From positions 1,302,001-1,366,000 of the forward strand of contig NW_027480533.1 in assembly GCF_051401765.1 (NCBI RefSeq): a DNA stretch of 64,000 nt, read 5' to 3'. The stretch comes from Calliopsis andreniformis (lineage: Eukaryota > Arthropoda > Insecta > Hymenoptera > Andrenidae). Below are positions 48,918 to 62,700 of the stretch, one piece after another (positions within the stretch are counted from its first letter, which is position 1; every line of letters begins with the position of its first letter). The notes under the pieces are model-generated. The model ran no database searches and was not told the DNA's origin. It saw only the letters and a program-made list of their open reading frames with translations. A program made the position numbers and the translations under genes.

Positions 48918-51900
48918 ATTCTTCAATCCTCAATACCCAATCCTCAATCTTCAATCCTCAATCCTCAATCCTCAATTCTCAATCCTCAATCCCCAATCCT
49001 CAATCCTCAATCCTCAATCCTCAATCCTCAATTCTCAATCCTCAATCCTCAATCCTCAGACCTAAAACAGCAATAGTCAACCCTCAGTCCTCGTCCTCAA
49101 TCCACAACCATCAATCCTCAATCCTCAATCTTCAATCATCAGTATTCAATCTTCAGTCCTCAATCCTCAATCCTCAATCCTCAACCCTCAATCCTCAATG
49201 TTCAATCCGCAATACCCAATCCTCAATCTTCTATCCGCAATCCTCAATCCTCAATCCTCAATCCTCAATCCTCAATCCTCAATCTTCAATCCTCAATACT
49301 CAACCTTCAATTCTCAATACTCAATCCTCAATCCTCAATCCTCATTCTTCAATCCTCAACACCCAATCCTCAATCTTCAATCCTCAATCCTCAATCCTCA
49401 ATTCTCAATCCTCAATCCTCAATCCTCAGACCTTAAACATCAATACTCTACCCTCAGTCCTCGTCCTCAATCCACAACACTCAATCCTCGATCCTCAACC
49501 TTCAATCATCAATATTCAATCTTCAATCCTCAATCCTCAATCCTCAATACTCAATCCTCAATCCTCAATGTTCTATCCTCAATACGCAATCCTCAATCTT
49601 CAATCCTCAATCCTCAATCCGCAATCCTCAATCCTCAATCCTCAATCTTAATCTTCAATCCTCAGTAGGCAATCTTCAATCCTCAATCCTCAATCCTCAA
49701 TCCTCAATCCTCATTCTTCAATCCTCAACACCCAATCCTCAATCTCCAATACTCAATCCTCAACCCTCAATTCTCAATCCTCATTCCTCAATCCTCAGAC
49801 CTCAAACATCAATACTCAACCCTCAGTCCTCGTCCTCAATCCACAACGCTCAATCCTCGATCCTCAATTTTCAATCATCAATATTCAATCTTCAATCCTC
49901 AATCCTCAATCCTCAATCCTCATTCTTCAATCCTCAATACCGAATCCTCAATCTTCAATCCTCAATCCTCAATCCTCAATTCTCAATCCTCAATCCTGAA
50001 TCCTCGGACTTCAAACATCAATGCTCAACCCTCAGTCCTCGTCCTCAATCCACAACCCTAAATCCTCAATCCTCAATACTCAATCGTCATTCTTCAATCC
50101 TCAACACCCAATCCTCAATCTTCAATCCTCAATCCTCAATCCTCAATTCTCAATCCTCATTCCTCAATCCTCAGACCTCAAACATCATTACTCAACCGTC
50201 AGTCCTCGTCCTCAATCCACAACCCCCAATACTCAATCCTCAATCTTCAATTCTCAATCCTCAATCCTCAACCCTCAATCCTCAATCCTCAATCTTCAAT
50301 CCTCAATACTCAATCATCAATCCTCAATCCTCAATCCTCAATCCTCAATCCTCAATCCTCAATCCTCAATCGTCAATCTTCAATCCTCAATACTCAATCT
50401 TCAATCCTCAATCCTCAATACTCAATACTCAATCCTCATTCTTCAATCCTCAATACCCAATACTCAATCTTCAATCCTCAATCCTCAATTCTCAACCCTC
50501 AACCCTCAATCCTCAGACCTCAAACATCATTACTCAACCGTCAGTCCTCGTCCTCAATCCACAACCCCCAATACTCAATCCTCAATCTTCAATTCTCAAT
50601 CCTCAATCCTCAATCCTCAATCCTCGGTCCTCAAACCACAATCCTGAATCCTCAACCTTCAGCCCTCAGTCCTGAACAATCAGTTGTCAATCCTCAACCC
50701 TCAAGAGAATATCATCAATTCAAAGTTTTCAATACTCAATACTCAATCTGCAATCTTCAAATCTCTATCCACAAACATCAATTCTCATCACTCAACCCTC
50801 AACACTCAGTCTTCAATCCTCAATCCTCAGTCCTCAATCCTCAATCCACATTCTTCAATCCTCAATACCCAAACCTCAATCTTCAATCCTCAATCCTCAA
50901 TCCCCAATTCTCAATCCTCAATCCTCAATCCTCAGACCTCAAACAGCAATAGTCAACCCTCAGTCCTCGTCCTCAATCCACAACCATCAATCCTCAATCC
51001 TCAACATTCAATCATCAATATTCACTCTTCAGTCCTCAACCGTCAATCCTCAATCCTCAATCCTCAATCCTCAATGTTCAATCCGCAATACCCAATCCTC
51101 AATCTTCTATCCGCAATCCTCAATCCTCAATCCTCAATCCTCAATCCTCAATCTTCAATCCTCAACACTCAATCTTCAATCCTCAATACTCAATCCTCAA
51201 TCCTCAATCCTCATTCTTCAATCCTCAACACCCAATCCTCAATCTTCAATCCTCAATCCTCAATCCTCAATTCTCAATCCTCAGTCCTCAATCCTCCGAC
51301 CTTAAACATCAATACTCTACCCTCAGTCCTCGTCCTCAATCCACAACACTCAATCCTCGATCCTCAATCTTCAATCATCAATATTCAATCTTCAATCCTC
51401 AATCCTCAATCCTCAATACTCAATCCTCAATCCTCAATGTTCTATCCTCAATACGCAATCCTCAATCATCAATCCTCAACCCTCAATCCTCAATTCTCAA
51501 TCCTCAATCGTCAATCTTCAATCCTGAATACTCAATCTTCAACACTCAATCCTCAATCCTCAATCCTCAATCCTCATTCTTCAATCCTCAATACCCAATC
51601 CTCAATCTTCAATCCTCAATCCTCAATCTTCAATCCTCAATCCTCAATCCTCAATAATCAATCTTCAATCCTCAGTCCCAAATCCTCAATATTCAATACT
51701 CACTCCACAATCCTCAATCTTCAATCCTCAATACTCAGTCTTCAATCCACAATCCTCAATCCGCAATCCTCAATCCTCAATCCTCATTCTTCAATACTCA
51801 ATACCCAATCCTCAATCTTCAATCCTCAATCCTCAATCCTCAATCCTCAATTCTCAATCCTCAATCCTCAATCCTCAATCCTCAATCCTCAATCCTCAAT

Positions 51901-52690
51901 CCTCAATTCTCAATCCTCAATCCTCAATCCTCAGACCTCAAACAGCGATAGTCAACCCTCAGTCCTCGTCCTCAATCCACAACCATCAATCCTCAATCCT
52001 CAATCTTCAATCATCAATATTCATTCTTCAGTCCCCAATCCTCAATCCTCAATCCTCAACCCTCAATCCTCAATGTTCAATCCGCAATACCCAATCCTCA
52101 ATCTTCTATCCGCAATCCTCAATCCTCAATCCTCAATCCTCAATCTTCAATCTTCAATCCTCAATACTCAACCTTCAATCCTCAATACTCAATCCTCAAT
52201 CCTCAATCCTCATTCTTCAATCCTCAACACCCAATCCTCAATCTTCAATCCTCAATCCCCAATCCTCAATTCTCAATCCTCAATCCTCAATCCTCAGACC
52301 ATAAACATCAATACTCTACCCTCAGTCCTCGTCCTCAATCCACAACACTCAATCCTCAACCCTCAATCTTCAATCATCAATATTCAATCTTCAATCCTCA
52401 ATCCTCAATCCTCAATCCTCAATGTTCTATCCCCAATAAGCAATCCTCAATCTTCAATCCTCAATCCTCAATCCTCAATCCTCAATCCTAAATCCTCAAT
52501 CTTAATCTTCAATCCTCAGTACGCAATCTTCAATCCTCAATCCTCATTCCTCATTCTTCAATCCTCAATACCCAATCCTCAATGTTCAATCCTCAATCCT
52601 CAATCCTCAATCCTCAATCCTCAATCCTCAATCCTCAATCTTCAATCATCAATATTCAATTTCAGTCCTCAATCCTCAATCCTCAATCCT
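48918..52690 (+). repeat. Superunit B, 3.79 kb tandem unit, second copy (full length)
   Basis: Unlike its counterpart in A this copy is not internally deleted and includes delta at 50622-50809. ATGTTCAATCC with plain flanks at 48794 and 52582 is 3788 apart; the seven-base shortfall is a lost heptamer near 51.57 kb. It passes into zone II near 52690 through TATTCAATTTCAG. Confidence 0.75.
50622..50809 (+). repeat. Delta block, copy 5
   Basis: Second subtype, 3795 bp after copy 4. This copy lies in the interval deleted from superunit A. Confidence 0.75.
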
Positions 52691-55600
52691 CAACCCTCAA
52701 TCCTCAATGTTCAATCCGCAATACCCAATCCTCAATCTTCTATCCGCAATCCTCTATCCTCAATCCTCAATCCTCAATCCTCAATCCTCAATCTTCAATC
52801 CTCAATACTCAATCTTCAATCCTCAATACTCAATCCTCAATCCTCAATCCTCATTCTTCAATCCTCAACACCCAATCCTCAATCTTCAATCCTCAACCCT
52901 CAATCCTCAATTCTCAATCCTCAATCCTCAATCCTCAGACCTTAAACATCAATACTCTACCCTCAGTCCTCGTCCTCAATCCACAACACTCAATCCTCGA
53001 TCCTCAATCTTCTATCATCAATATTCAATCTTCAATCGTCAATCCTCAATCGTCAATACTCAATCCTCAATCTTCAATCCTCAATCCTCAATCCTCAATT
53101 CTCAATCCTCAATCGTCAATCCTCAATCCTCAATCCTCAATCCTCAATGTTCAATCCGCAATACACAATCCTCAATACTCAGTCTTCAATCCTCAATCCT
53201 CAATCCGCAATCCTCAATCCTCAATCCTCATTCTTCAATCCTCAATACCCAATCCTCAATCTTCAATCCTCAATCCTCAATCCTCAATTCTCAATCCTCA
53301 ATCCTCAATCCTCAATCCTCAATCCTCAATGTTCGATCCGCAATACACAATCCTCAATCTTCCATCCGCAATCCTCAATCCTCAATCCTCAATCCTCAAT
53401 CCTCAATCCTCAGACCTCAATCCTCAATCCTCAATCGTCAATCTTCAATCCTCAATACTCAATCTTCAATCCTCAATCCTCAATCCTCAATCCTCAATCC
53501 TCATTCTTCAATCCTCAATACCCAATCCTCAATCTTCAATCCTCAATACTCAGTCTTCAATCCTCAATCCTCAATCCTCAATCCTCAATCCTCAATCCTA
53601 ATTCTTCAATCCTCAATACCCAATCCTCCACCTTCAATCCTCAATCCTCAATCCTCAATCCTCAATGCTCAATCCTCAATCCTCAATCTTCAATCCTCAA
53701 TACCCAATCTTCAATCCTCAATACTCAGTCCTCAATCCTCAATCCTCAATCCTCAATCCTCAATCTTAATCTTCAACCCTCAATCCTCAATGTTCAATCC
53801 GCAATTCCCAATCCTCAATCTTCTATCCGCAATCCTCAATCCTCAATCCTCAATCCTCAATCCTCAATCCTCAATCTTCAATCCTCAATACTCAATCTTC
53901 AATCCTCAATGCTCAATCCTCAATCCTCAATCCTCATTCTTCAATCCTCAACACCCAATCCTCAATCTTCAATCCTCACTCCTCAATCCTCAATTCTCAA
54001 TCCTCTATCCTCAATCCTCAGACCTTAAACATCAAGACTCTACCCTCAGTCCTCGTCCTCAATCCACAACACTCAATCCTCGATCCTCAATCTTCATTCA
54101 TCAATATTCAATCTTCAATCCTCAATCCTCAATCCTCAATACTCAATCCTCAATCCTCAATGTTCTATCCTCAATACGCAATCCTCAATCTTCAATCCTC
54201 AATCCTCAATCCTCAATCCTCAATCCTCAATCTTCAATCTTAATCTTCAATCCTCAGTACGCAATCTTCAATCCTCAATCCTCAATCCTCATTCCTCAAT
54301 CCTCAATCTTCAATACTCAATACTCAATCTTCAATCCTCAATCCTCAATCCTCAATCCTCAATCCTCAATCCTCAATCCTCAATCGTCAATCGTCAATCC
54401 TCAATACTCAATCGTCAATACTCAATCCTCAATACTCAATACTCAATCCTCATTCTTCAATCCTCAATACCCAATCCTCAATCTTCAATCCTCAATCCTC
54501 AATCCTCAATCATCAATCCTCAATCCTCAATCCTCAATCCTCAATCCTCAATCGTCAACCTTCAATCCTGAATACTCAATCTTCAATCCTCAATACTCAA
54601 TCCTCAATCCTCTATCCTCAATCCTCAATACCCAATCCTCAATCTTCAATCCTCAATCCTCAATCCTCAATTCTCAATCCTCAATCCTCAATCCTCAATA
54701 CTCAATCTTCAATCCTCAATCCTCAATCCTCAATCCTCAATCCTCAATCCTCAATCTTAATCTTCAATCCTCAGTACGCAATCTTCAATGCTCAACCCTC
54801 AATCCTCATTACTCAATCCTCAATCTTCAATACTCAATACTCAATCTTCAATCCTCAATCCTCAATCCTCAATCCTCAATCCTCAATCCTCAATCCTCAA
54901 TCCTCAATCGTCAATCTTCAATCCTCAATACTCAATCGTCAATACTCAATCCTCAATACTCAATACTCAATCCTCATTCTTCAATCCTCAATACCCAATC
55001 CTCAATCTTCAATCCTCAATCCTCAATCCTCAATCCTCAATCCTCAAACTTCAATCCTCAAACCTCAATCCTCAATCCTCAATCCTCAATCTTCAATCCT
55101 CAATACTCAAACTTCAATCCTCAATCATCAATCCTCAATCCTCAATCCTCAATCGTCAATCTTCAATCCTCAATACTCAATCGTCAATACTCAATCCTCA
55201 ATACTCAATACTCAATCCTCATTCTTCAATCCTCAATACCCAATCCTCAATCTTCAATCCTCAATCCTCAATCCTCAATCCTCAATCCTCAATCTTCAAT
55301 CCTCAAACCTCAATCCTCAATCCTCAATCCTCAATCTTCAATCCTCAATACTCAAACTTCAATCCTCAATCATCAATCCTCATTCCTCAATCCTCAATCC
55401 TCAATCCTCAATCGTCAATCTTCAATCCTGAATACTCAATCTTCAATACTCAATCCTCAATCCTCAATCCTCAATCCTCATTCTTCAATCCTCAATACCC
55501 AATCCTCAATCTTCAATCCTCAATCCTCAATCCTCAATCCTCAATCCTCAATCCTCAATCGTCAATCTTCAATCCTCAATACTCAATCGTCAATACTCAA

Positions 55601-57075
55601 TCCTCAATACTCAATACTCAATCCTCATTCTTCAATCCTCAATACCCAATCCTCAATCTTCAATCCTCAATCCTCAATCCTCAATCCTCAATCCTCAATC
55701 TTCAATCCTCAAACCTCAATCCTCAATCCTCAATCCTCAATCTTCAATCCTCAATACTCAAACTTCAATCCTCAATCATCAATCCTCAATCCTCAATCCT
55801 CAATCGTCAATCTTCAATCCTCAATACTCAATCGTCAATACTCAATCCTCAATACTCAATACTCAATCCTCATTCTTCAATCCTCAATACCCAATCCTCA
55901 ATCTTCAATCCTCAATCCTCAATCCTCAATCCTCAATCCTCAATCTTCAATCCTCAAACCTCAATCCTCAATCCTCAATCCTCAATCTTCAATCCTCAAT
56001 ACTCAAACTTCAATCCTCAATCATCAATCCTCATTCCTCAATCCTCAATCCTCAATCCTCAATCGTCAATCTTCAATCCTGAATAATCAATCTTCAATAC
56101 TCAATCCTCAATCCTCAATCCTCAATCCTCACTCTTCAATCCTCAATACCCAATCCTCAATCTTCAATCCTCAATCCTCAATCCTCAATCCACAATCCTC
56201 AATCCTCAATCCTCAATCTTCAATCCTATGTCCCAAATACTCAATCTTCAATACTCACTCCTCAATCGTCAATCTTCAATCCTGAATACTCAATCTTCAA
56301 TACTCAATCCTCATTCTTCAATCCTCAATACCCAATCCTCCATCTTCAATCCTCAATCCTCAATCCTCAATACTCAATCCTCAATCCTCAATGTTCTATC
56401 CTCAATACGCAACCCTCAATCCTCAATCCTCAATCCTCAATCCTCAATCCTCAATCCTCAATCCTCAATCTTAATCTTCAATCCTCAGTACGCAATCTTC
56501 AATCCTCAATCCTCAATCCTCATTCCTCAATCCGCAATCTTCAATACTCAATACTCAATCTTCAATCCTCAATCCTCAATCCTCAATCCTCAATCCTCAA
56601 TCCTCAATCCTCAATAGTCAATCTTCAATCCTCAATACTCAATCGTCAATACTCAATCCTCAATACTCAATACTCAATCCTCATTCTTCAATCCTCAATA
56701 CCCAATACTCAATCTTCAATCCTCAATCCTCAATCCTCAATCCTCAATCCTCAATCTTCAATCATCAAACCTCAATCCTCAATCCTCAATCCTCAATCTT
56801 CAATCCTCAATCCTCAATCCTCAATCCTCAATCCTCAATCTTCAATCCTCAATACTCAACCTTCAATCCTCAATACTCAATCCTCAATCCTCAATCCTCA
56901 ATCGTCAATCTTCAATCCTCAATACTCAATCGTCAATACTCAATCCTCAATACTCAATACTCAATCCTCATTCTTCAATCCTCAATACCCAATCCTCAAT
57001 CTTCAATCCTCAATCCTCAATCCTCAATCCTCAATCCTCAATCTTCAATCCTCAAACCTCAATCCTCAATCCTCA
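52691..57075 (+). repeat. Superunit B zone II, part 1 (equals A 21920-26290)
   Basis: Offset +30769 throughout: markers at 52707, 53147, 53329, 53790, 54788 and epsilon at 56228. I saw only two substitutions in the 3.58 kb stretch 52707-56285. The second 1098-bp unit is cut short near 57075. Confidence 0.78.
52707..56285 (+). other. Longest forward open frame in copy B; judged non-coding
   Basis: Duplicate of 21938-25516, also 1192 codons, with two noticed base differences, both of which change an amino acid in this frame (Asn to His and Ser to Thr). The same reasoning against coding applies. Confidence 0.85.
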
Positions 57076-59780
57076 ATCCTCAATCCTCAATACTCAATCC
57101 TCAATCCTCAATGTTCTATCCTCAATACGCAATCCTCAATCTTCAATCCTCAATCCTCAATCCTCAATCCTCAATCCTCAATCTTCAATCTTAATCTTCA
57201 ATCCTCAGTACGCAATCTTCAATCCTCAATCCTCAATCCTCATTCCTCAATCCTCAATCTTCATTACTCAATACTCAATCTTCAATCCTCAATCCTCAAT
57301 CCTCAATCCTCAATCCTCAATCCTCAATCCTCAATCGTCAATCTTCAATCCTCAATACTCAATCGTCAATCCTCATTCCTCAATCCGCAATCTTCAATAC
57401 TCAATACTCAATCTTCAATCCTCAATCCTCAATCCTCAATCCTCAATCCTCAATCCCCAATCCTCAATAGTCAATCTTCAATCCTCAATACTCAATCGTC
57501 AATACTCAATCCTCAATACTCTATACTCAATCCTCATTCTTCAATCCTCAATACCCAATCCTCAATCTTCAATCCTCAATCCTCAATCCTCAATCCTCAA
57601 TCCTCAATCTTCAATCATCAAACCTCAATCCTCAATCCTCAATCCTCAATCTTCAATCCTCAATCCTCAATCCTCAATCCTCAATCCTCAATCTCCAATC
57701 CTCAATACTCAATCTTCAATCCTCAATACTCAATCCTCAATCCTCAATCCTCATTCTTCAATCCTCAACACCCAATCCTCAATCTTCAATCCTCAACCCT
57801 CAATCCTCAATTCTCAATCCTCAATCCTCAATCCTCAGACCTTAAACATCAATACTCTACCCTCAGTCCTCGTCCTCAATCCACAACACTCAATCCTCGA
57901 TCCTCAATCTTCTATCATCAATATTCAATCTTCAATCGTCAATCCTCAATCGTCAATACTCAATCCTCAATCTTCAATCCTCAATCCTCAATCCTCAATT
58001 CCCAATCCTCAATCGTCAATCCTCAATCCTCAATCCTCAATCCTCAATGTTCAATCCGCAATACACAATCCTCAATACTCAGTCTTCAATCCTCAATCCT
58101 CAATCCGCAATCCTCAATCCTCAATCCTCATTCTTCAATCCTCAATACCCAATCCTCAATCTTCAATCCTCAATCCTCAATCCTCAATTCTCAATCCTCA
58201 ATCCTCAATCCTCAATCCTCAATCCTCAATGTTCGATCCGCAATACACAATCCTCAATCTTCTATCCGCAATCCTCAATCCTCAATCCTCAATCCTCAAT
58301 CCTCAATCCTCAATCCTCAATCCTCAGACCTCAATCCTCAATCCTCAATCGTCAATCTTCAATCCTCAATACTCAATCTTCAATCCTCAATCCTCAATCC
58401 TCAATCTTCAATCCTCAATACTCAATCTTCAATCCTCAATGCTCAATCCTCAATCCTCAATCCTCATTCTTCAATCCTCAACACCCAATCCTCAATCTTC
58501 AATCCTCACTCCTCAATCCTCAATTCTCAATCCTCTATCCTCAATCCTCAGACCTTAAACATCAAGACTCTACCCTCAGTCCTCGTCCTCAATCCACAAC
58601 ACTCAATCCTCGATCCTCAATCTTCATTCATCAATATTCAATCTTCAATCCTCAATCCTCAATCCTCAATACTCAATCCTCAATCCTCAATGTTCTATCC
58701 TCAATACGCAATCCTCAATCTTCAATCCTCAATCCTCAATCCTCAATCCTCAATCCTCAATCTTCAATCTTAATCTTCAATCCTCAGTACGCAATCTTCA
58801 ATCCTCAATCCTCAATCCTCATTCCTCAATCCTCAATCTTCAATACTCAATACTCAATCTTCAATCCTCAATCCTCAATCCTCAATCCTCAATCCTCAAT
58901 CCTCAATCCTCAATCGTCAATCTTCAATCCTCAATACTCAATCGTCAATACTCAATCCTCAATACTCAATACTCAATCCTCATTCTTCAATCCTCAATAC
59001 CCAATCCTCAATCTTCAATCCTCAATCCTCAATCCTCAATCCTCAATCCTCACTCTTCAATCCTCAAACCTCAATCCTCAATCCTCAATCCTCAATCTTC
59101 AATCCTCAATACTCAAACTTCAATCCTCAATCATCAATCCTCAATCCTCAATCCTCAATCCTCAATCCTCAATCGTCAACCTTCAATCCTGCATACTCAA
59201 TCTTCAATCCTCAATACTCAATCCTCAATCCTCTATCCTCAATCCTCAATACCCAATCCTCAATCTTCAATCCTCAATCCTCAATCCTCAATTCTCAATC
59301 CTCAATCCTCAATCCTCAATACTCAATCTTCAATCCTCAATCCTCAATCCTCAATCCTCAATCCTCAATCCTCAATCTTAATCTTCAATCCTCAGTACGC
59401 AATCTTCAATGCTCAACCCTCAATCCTCATTCCTCAATCCTCAATCTTCAATACTCAATACTCAATCTTCAATCCTCAATCCTCAATCCTCAATCCTCAA
59501 TCCTCAATCCTCAATCCTCAATCCTCAATCGTCAATCTTCAATCCTCAATACTCAATCGTCAATACTCAATCCTCAATACTCAATACTCAATCCTCATTC
59601 TTCAATCCTCAATACCCAATCCTCAATCTTCAATCCTCAATCCTCAATCCTCAATCCTCAATCCTCAATCTTCAATCCTCAAACCTCAATCCTCAATCCT
59701 CAATCCTCAATCTTCAATCCTCAATACTCAAACTTCAATCCTCAATCATCAATCCTCATTCCTCAATCCTCAATCCTCAA
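57076..59780 (+). repeat. Superunit B zone II, part 2 (equals A 28130-30835)
   Basis: Offset +28945: ATGTTCAATCCGCAATACAC at 58047, ATGTTCGATCC at 58229, ATGCTCAACCC at 59409. Joined directly to the truncated 1098-bp unit, it skips A 26290-28130. TCCTGCA near 59189 matches the rare variant near 30243. One difference: TATCTTC near 30315 in A is AATCTTC here. Confidence 0.75.
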
Positions 59781-62700
59781 TCCTCAATCGTCAATCTTCA
59801 ATCCTGAATAATCAATCTTCAATACTCAATCCTCAATCCTCAATCCTCAATCCTCACTCTTCAATCCTCAATACCCAATCCTCAATCTTCAATCCTCAAT
59901 CCTCAATCCTCAATCCACAATCCTCAATCCTCAATCCTCAATCTTCAATCCTATGTCCCAAATACTCAATCTTCAATACTCACTCCTCAATCGTCAATCT
60001 TCAATCCTGAATACTCAATCTTCAATACTCAATCCTCATTCTTCAATCCTCAATACCCAATCCTCCATCTTCAATCCTCAATCCTCAATCCTCAATACTC
60101 AATCCTCAATCCTCAATGTTCTATCCTCAATACGCAACCCTCAATCCTCAATCCTCAATCCTCAATCCTCAATCCTCAATCCTCAATCCTCAATCTTAAT
60201 CTTCAATCCTCAGTACGCAATCTTCAATCCTCAATCCTCAATCCTCATTCCTCAATCCGCAATCTTCAATACTCAATACTCAATCTTCAATCCTCAATCC
60301 TCAATCCTCAATCCTCAATCCTCAATCCTCAATCCTCAATAGTCAATCTTCAATCCTCAATACTCAATCGTCAATACTCAATCCTCAATACTCAATACTC
60401 AATCCTCATTCTTCAATCCTCAATACCCAATACTCAATCTTCAATCCTCAATCCTCAATCCTCAATCCTCAATCCTCAATCTTCAATCATCAAACCTCAA
60501 TCCTCAATCCTCAATCCTCAATCTTCAATCCTCAATCCTCAATCCTCAATCCTCAATCCTCAATCTTCAATCCTCAATACTCAACCTTCAATCCTCAATA
60601 CTCAATCCTCAATCCTCAATCCTCAATCGTCAATCTTCAATCCTCAATACTCAATCGTCAATACTCAATCCTCAATACTCAATACTCAATCCTCATTCTT
60701 CAATCCTCAATACCCAATCCTCAATCTTCAATCCTCAATCCTCAATCCTCAATCCTCAATCCTCAATCTTCAATCCTCAAACCTCAATCCTCAATCCTCA
60801 ATCCTCAATCTTCAATCCTCAATACTCAAACTTCAATCCTCAATCATCAATCCTCATTCCTCAATCCTCAATCCTCAATCCTCAATCGTCAATCTTCAAT
60901 CCTGAATAATCAATCTTCAATACTCAATCCTCAATCCTCAATCCTCAATACTCACTCTTCAATCCTCAATACCCAATCCTCAATCTTCAATCCTCAATCC
61001 TCAATCCTCAATCCACAATCCTCAATCCTCAATCCTCAATCTTCAATCCTATGTCCCAAATACTCAATCTTCAATACTCACTCCTCAATCGTCAATCTTC
61101 AATCCTGAATACTCAATCTTCAATACTCAATCCTCATTCTTCAATCCTCAATACCCAATCCTCCATCTTCAATCCTCAATCCTCAATCCTCAATACTCAA
61201 TCCTCAATCCTCAATGTTCTATCCTCAATACGCAACCCTCAATCCTCAATCCTCAATCCTCAATCCTCAATCCTCAATCCTCAATCCTCAATCTTAATCT
61301 TCAATCCTCAGTACGCAATCTTCAATCCTCAATCCTCAATCCTCATTCCTCAATCCGCAATCTTCAATACTCAATACTCAATCTTCAATCCTCAATCCTC
61401 AATCCTCAATCCTCAATCCTCAATCCCCAATCCTCAATAGTCAATCTTCAATCCTCAATACTCAATCGTCAATACTCAATCCTCAATACTCTATACTCAA
61501 TCCTCATTCTTCAATCCTCAATACCCAATCCTCAATCTTCAATCCTCAATCCTCAATCCTCAATCCTCAATCCTCAATCTTCAATCATCAAACCTCAATC
61601 CTCAATCCTCAATCCTCAATCTTCAATCCTCAATCCTCAATCCTCAATCCTCAATCCTCAATCTCCAATCCTCAATACTCAATCTTCAATCCTCAATACT
61701 CAATCCTCAATCCTCAATCCTCATTCTTCAATCCTCAACACCCAATCCTCAATCTTCAATCCTCAACCCTCAATCCTCAATTCTCAATCCTCAATCCTCA
61801 ATCCTCAGACCTTAAACATCAATACTCTACCCTCAGTCCTCGTCCTCAATCCACAACACTCAATCCTCGATCCTCAATCTTCTATCATCAATATTCAATC
61901 TTCAATCGTCAATCCTCAATCGTCAATACTCAATCCTCAATCTTCAATCCTCAATCCTCAATCCTCAATTCCCAATCCTCAATCGTCAATCCTCAATCCT
62001 CAATCCTCAATCCTCAATGTTCAATCCGCAATACACAATCCTCAATACTCAGTCTTCAATCCTCAATCCTCAATCCGCAATCCTCAATCCTCAATCCTCA
62101 TTCTTCAATCCTCAATACCCAATCCTCAATCTTCAATCCTCAATCCTCAATCCTCAATTCTCAATCCTCAATCCTCAATCCTCAATCCTCAATCCTCAAT
62201 GTTCGATCCGCAATACACAATCCTCAATCTTCTATCCGCAATCCTCAATCCTCAATCCTCAATCCTCAATCCTCAATCCTCAATCCTCAATCCTCAGACC
62301 TCAATCCTCAATCCTCAATCGTCAATCTTCAATCCTCAATACTCAATCTTCAATCCTCAATCCTCAATCCTCAATCTTCAATCCTCAATACTCAATCTTC
62401 AATCCTCAATGCTCAATCCTCAATCCTCAATCCTCATTCTTCAATCCTCAACACCCAATCCTCAATCTTCAATCCTCACTCCTCAATCCTCAATTCTCAA
62501 TCCTCTATCCTCAATCCTCAGACCTTAAACATCAAGACTCTACCCTCAGTCCTCGTCCTCAATCCACAACACTCAATCCTCGATCCTCAATCTTCATTCA
62601 TCAATATTCAATCTTCAATCCTCAATCCTCAATCCTCAATACTCAATCCTCAATCCTCAATGTTCTATCCTCAATACGCAATCCTCAATCTTCAATCCTC

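Noticed and set aside
106..62528. Dozens of forward open frames of 60-1192 codons encoding repetitive Asn/Pro/Gln/Ser/Ile/Leu proteins
   Set aside because: The repeat unit has no stop codon in any forward frame and gives the same heptapeptide in all three, so long open frames are automatic. They overlap each other in different frames, lack ribosome binding sites and any non-repeat sequence, and end wherever a variant heptamer happens to create TAA, TAG or TGA.
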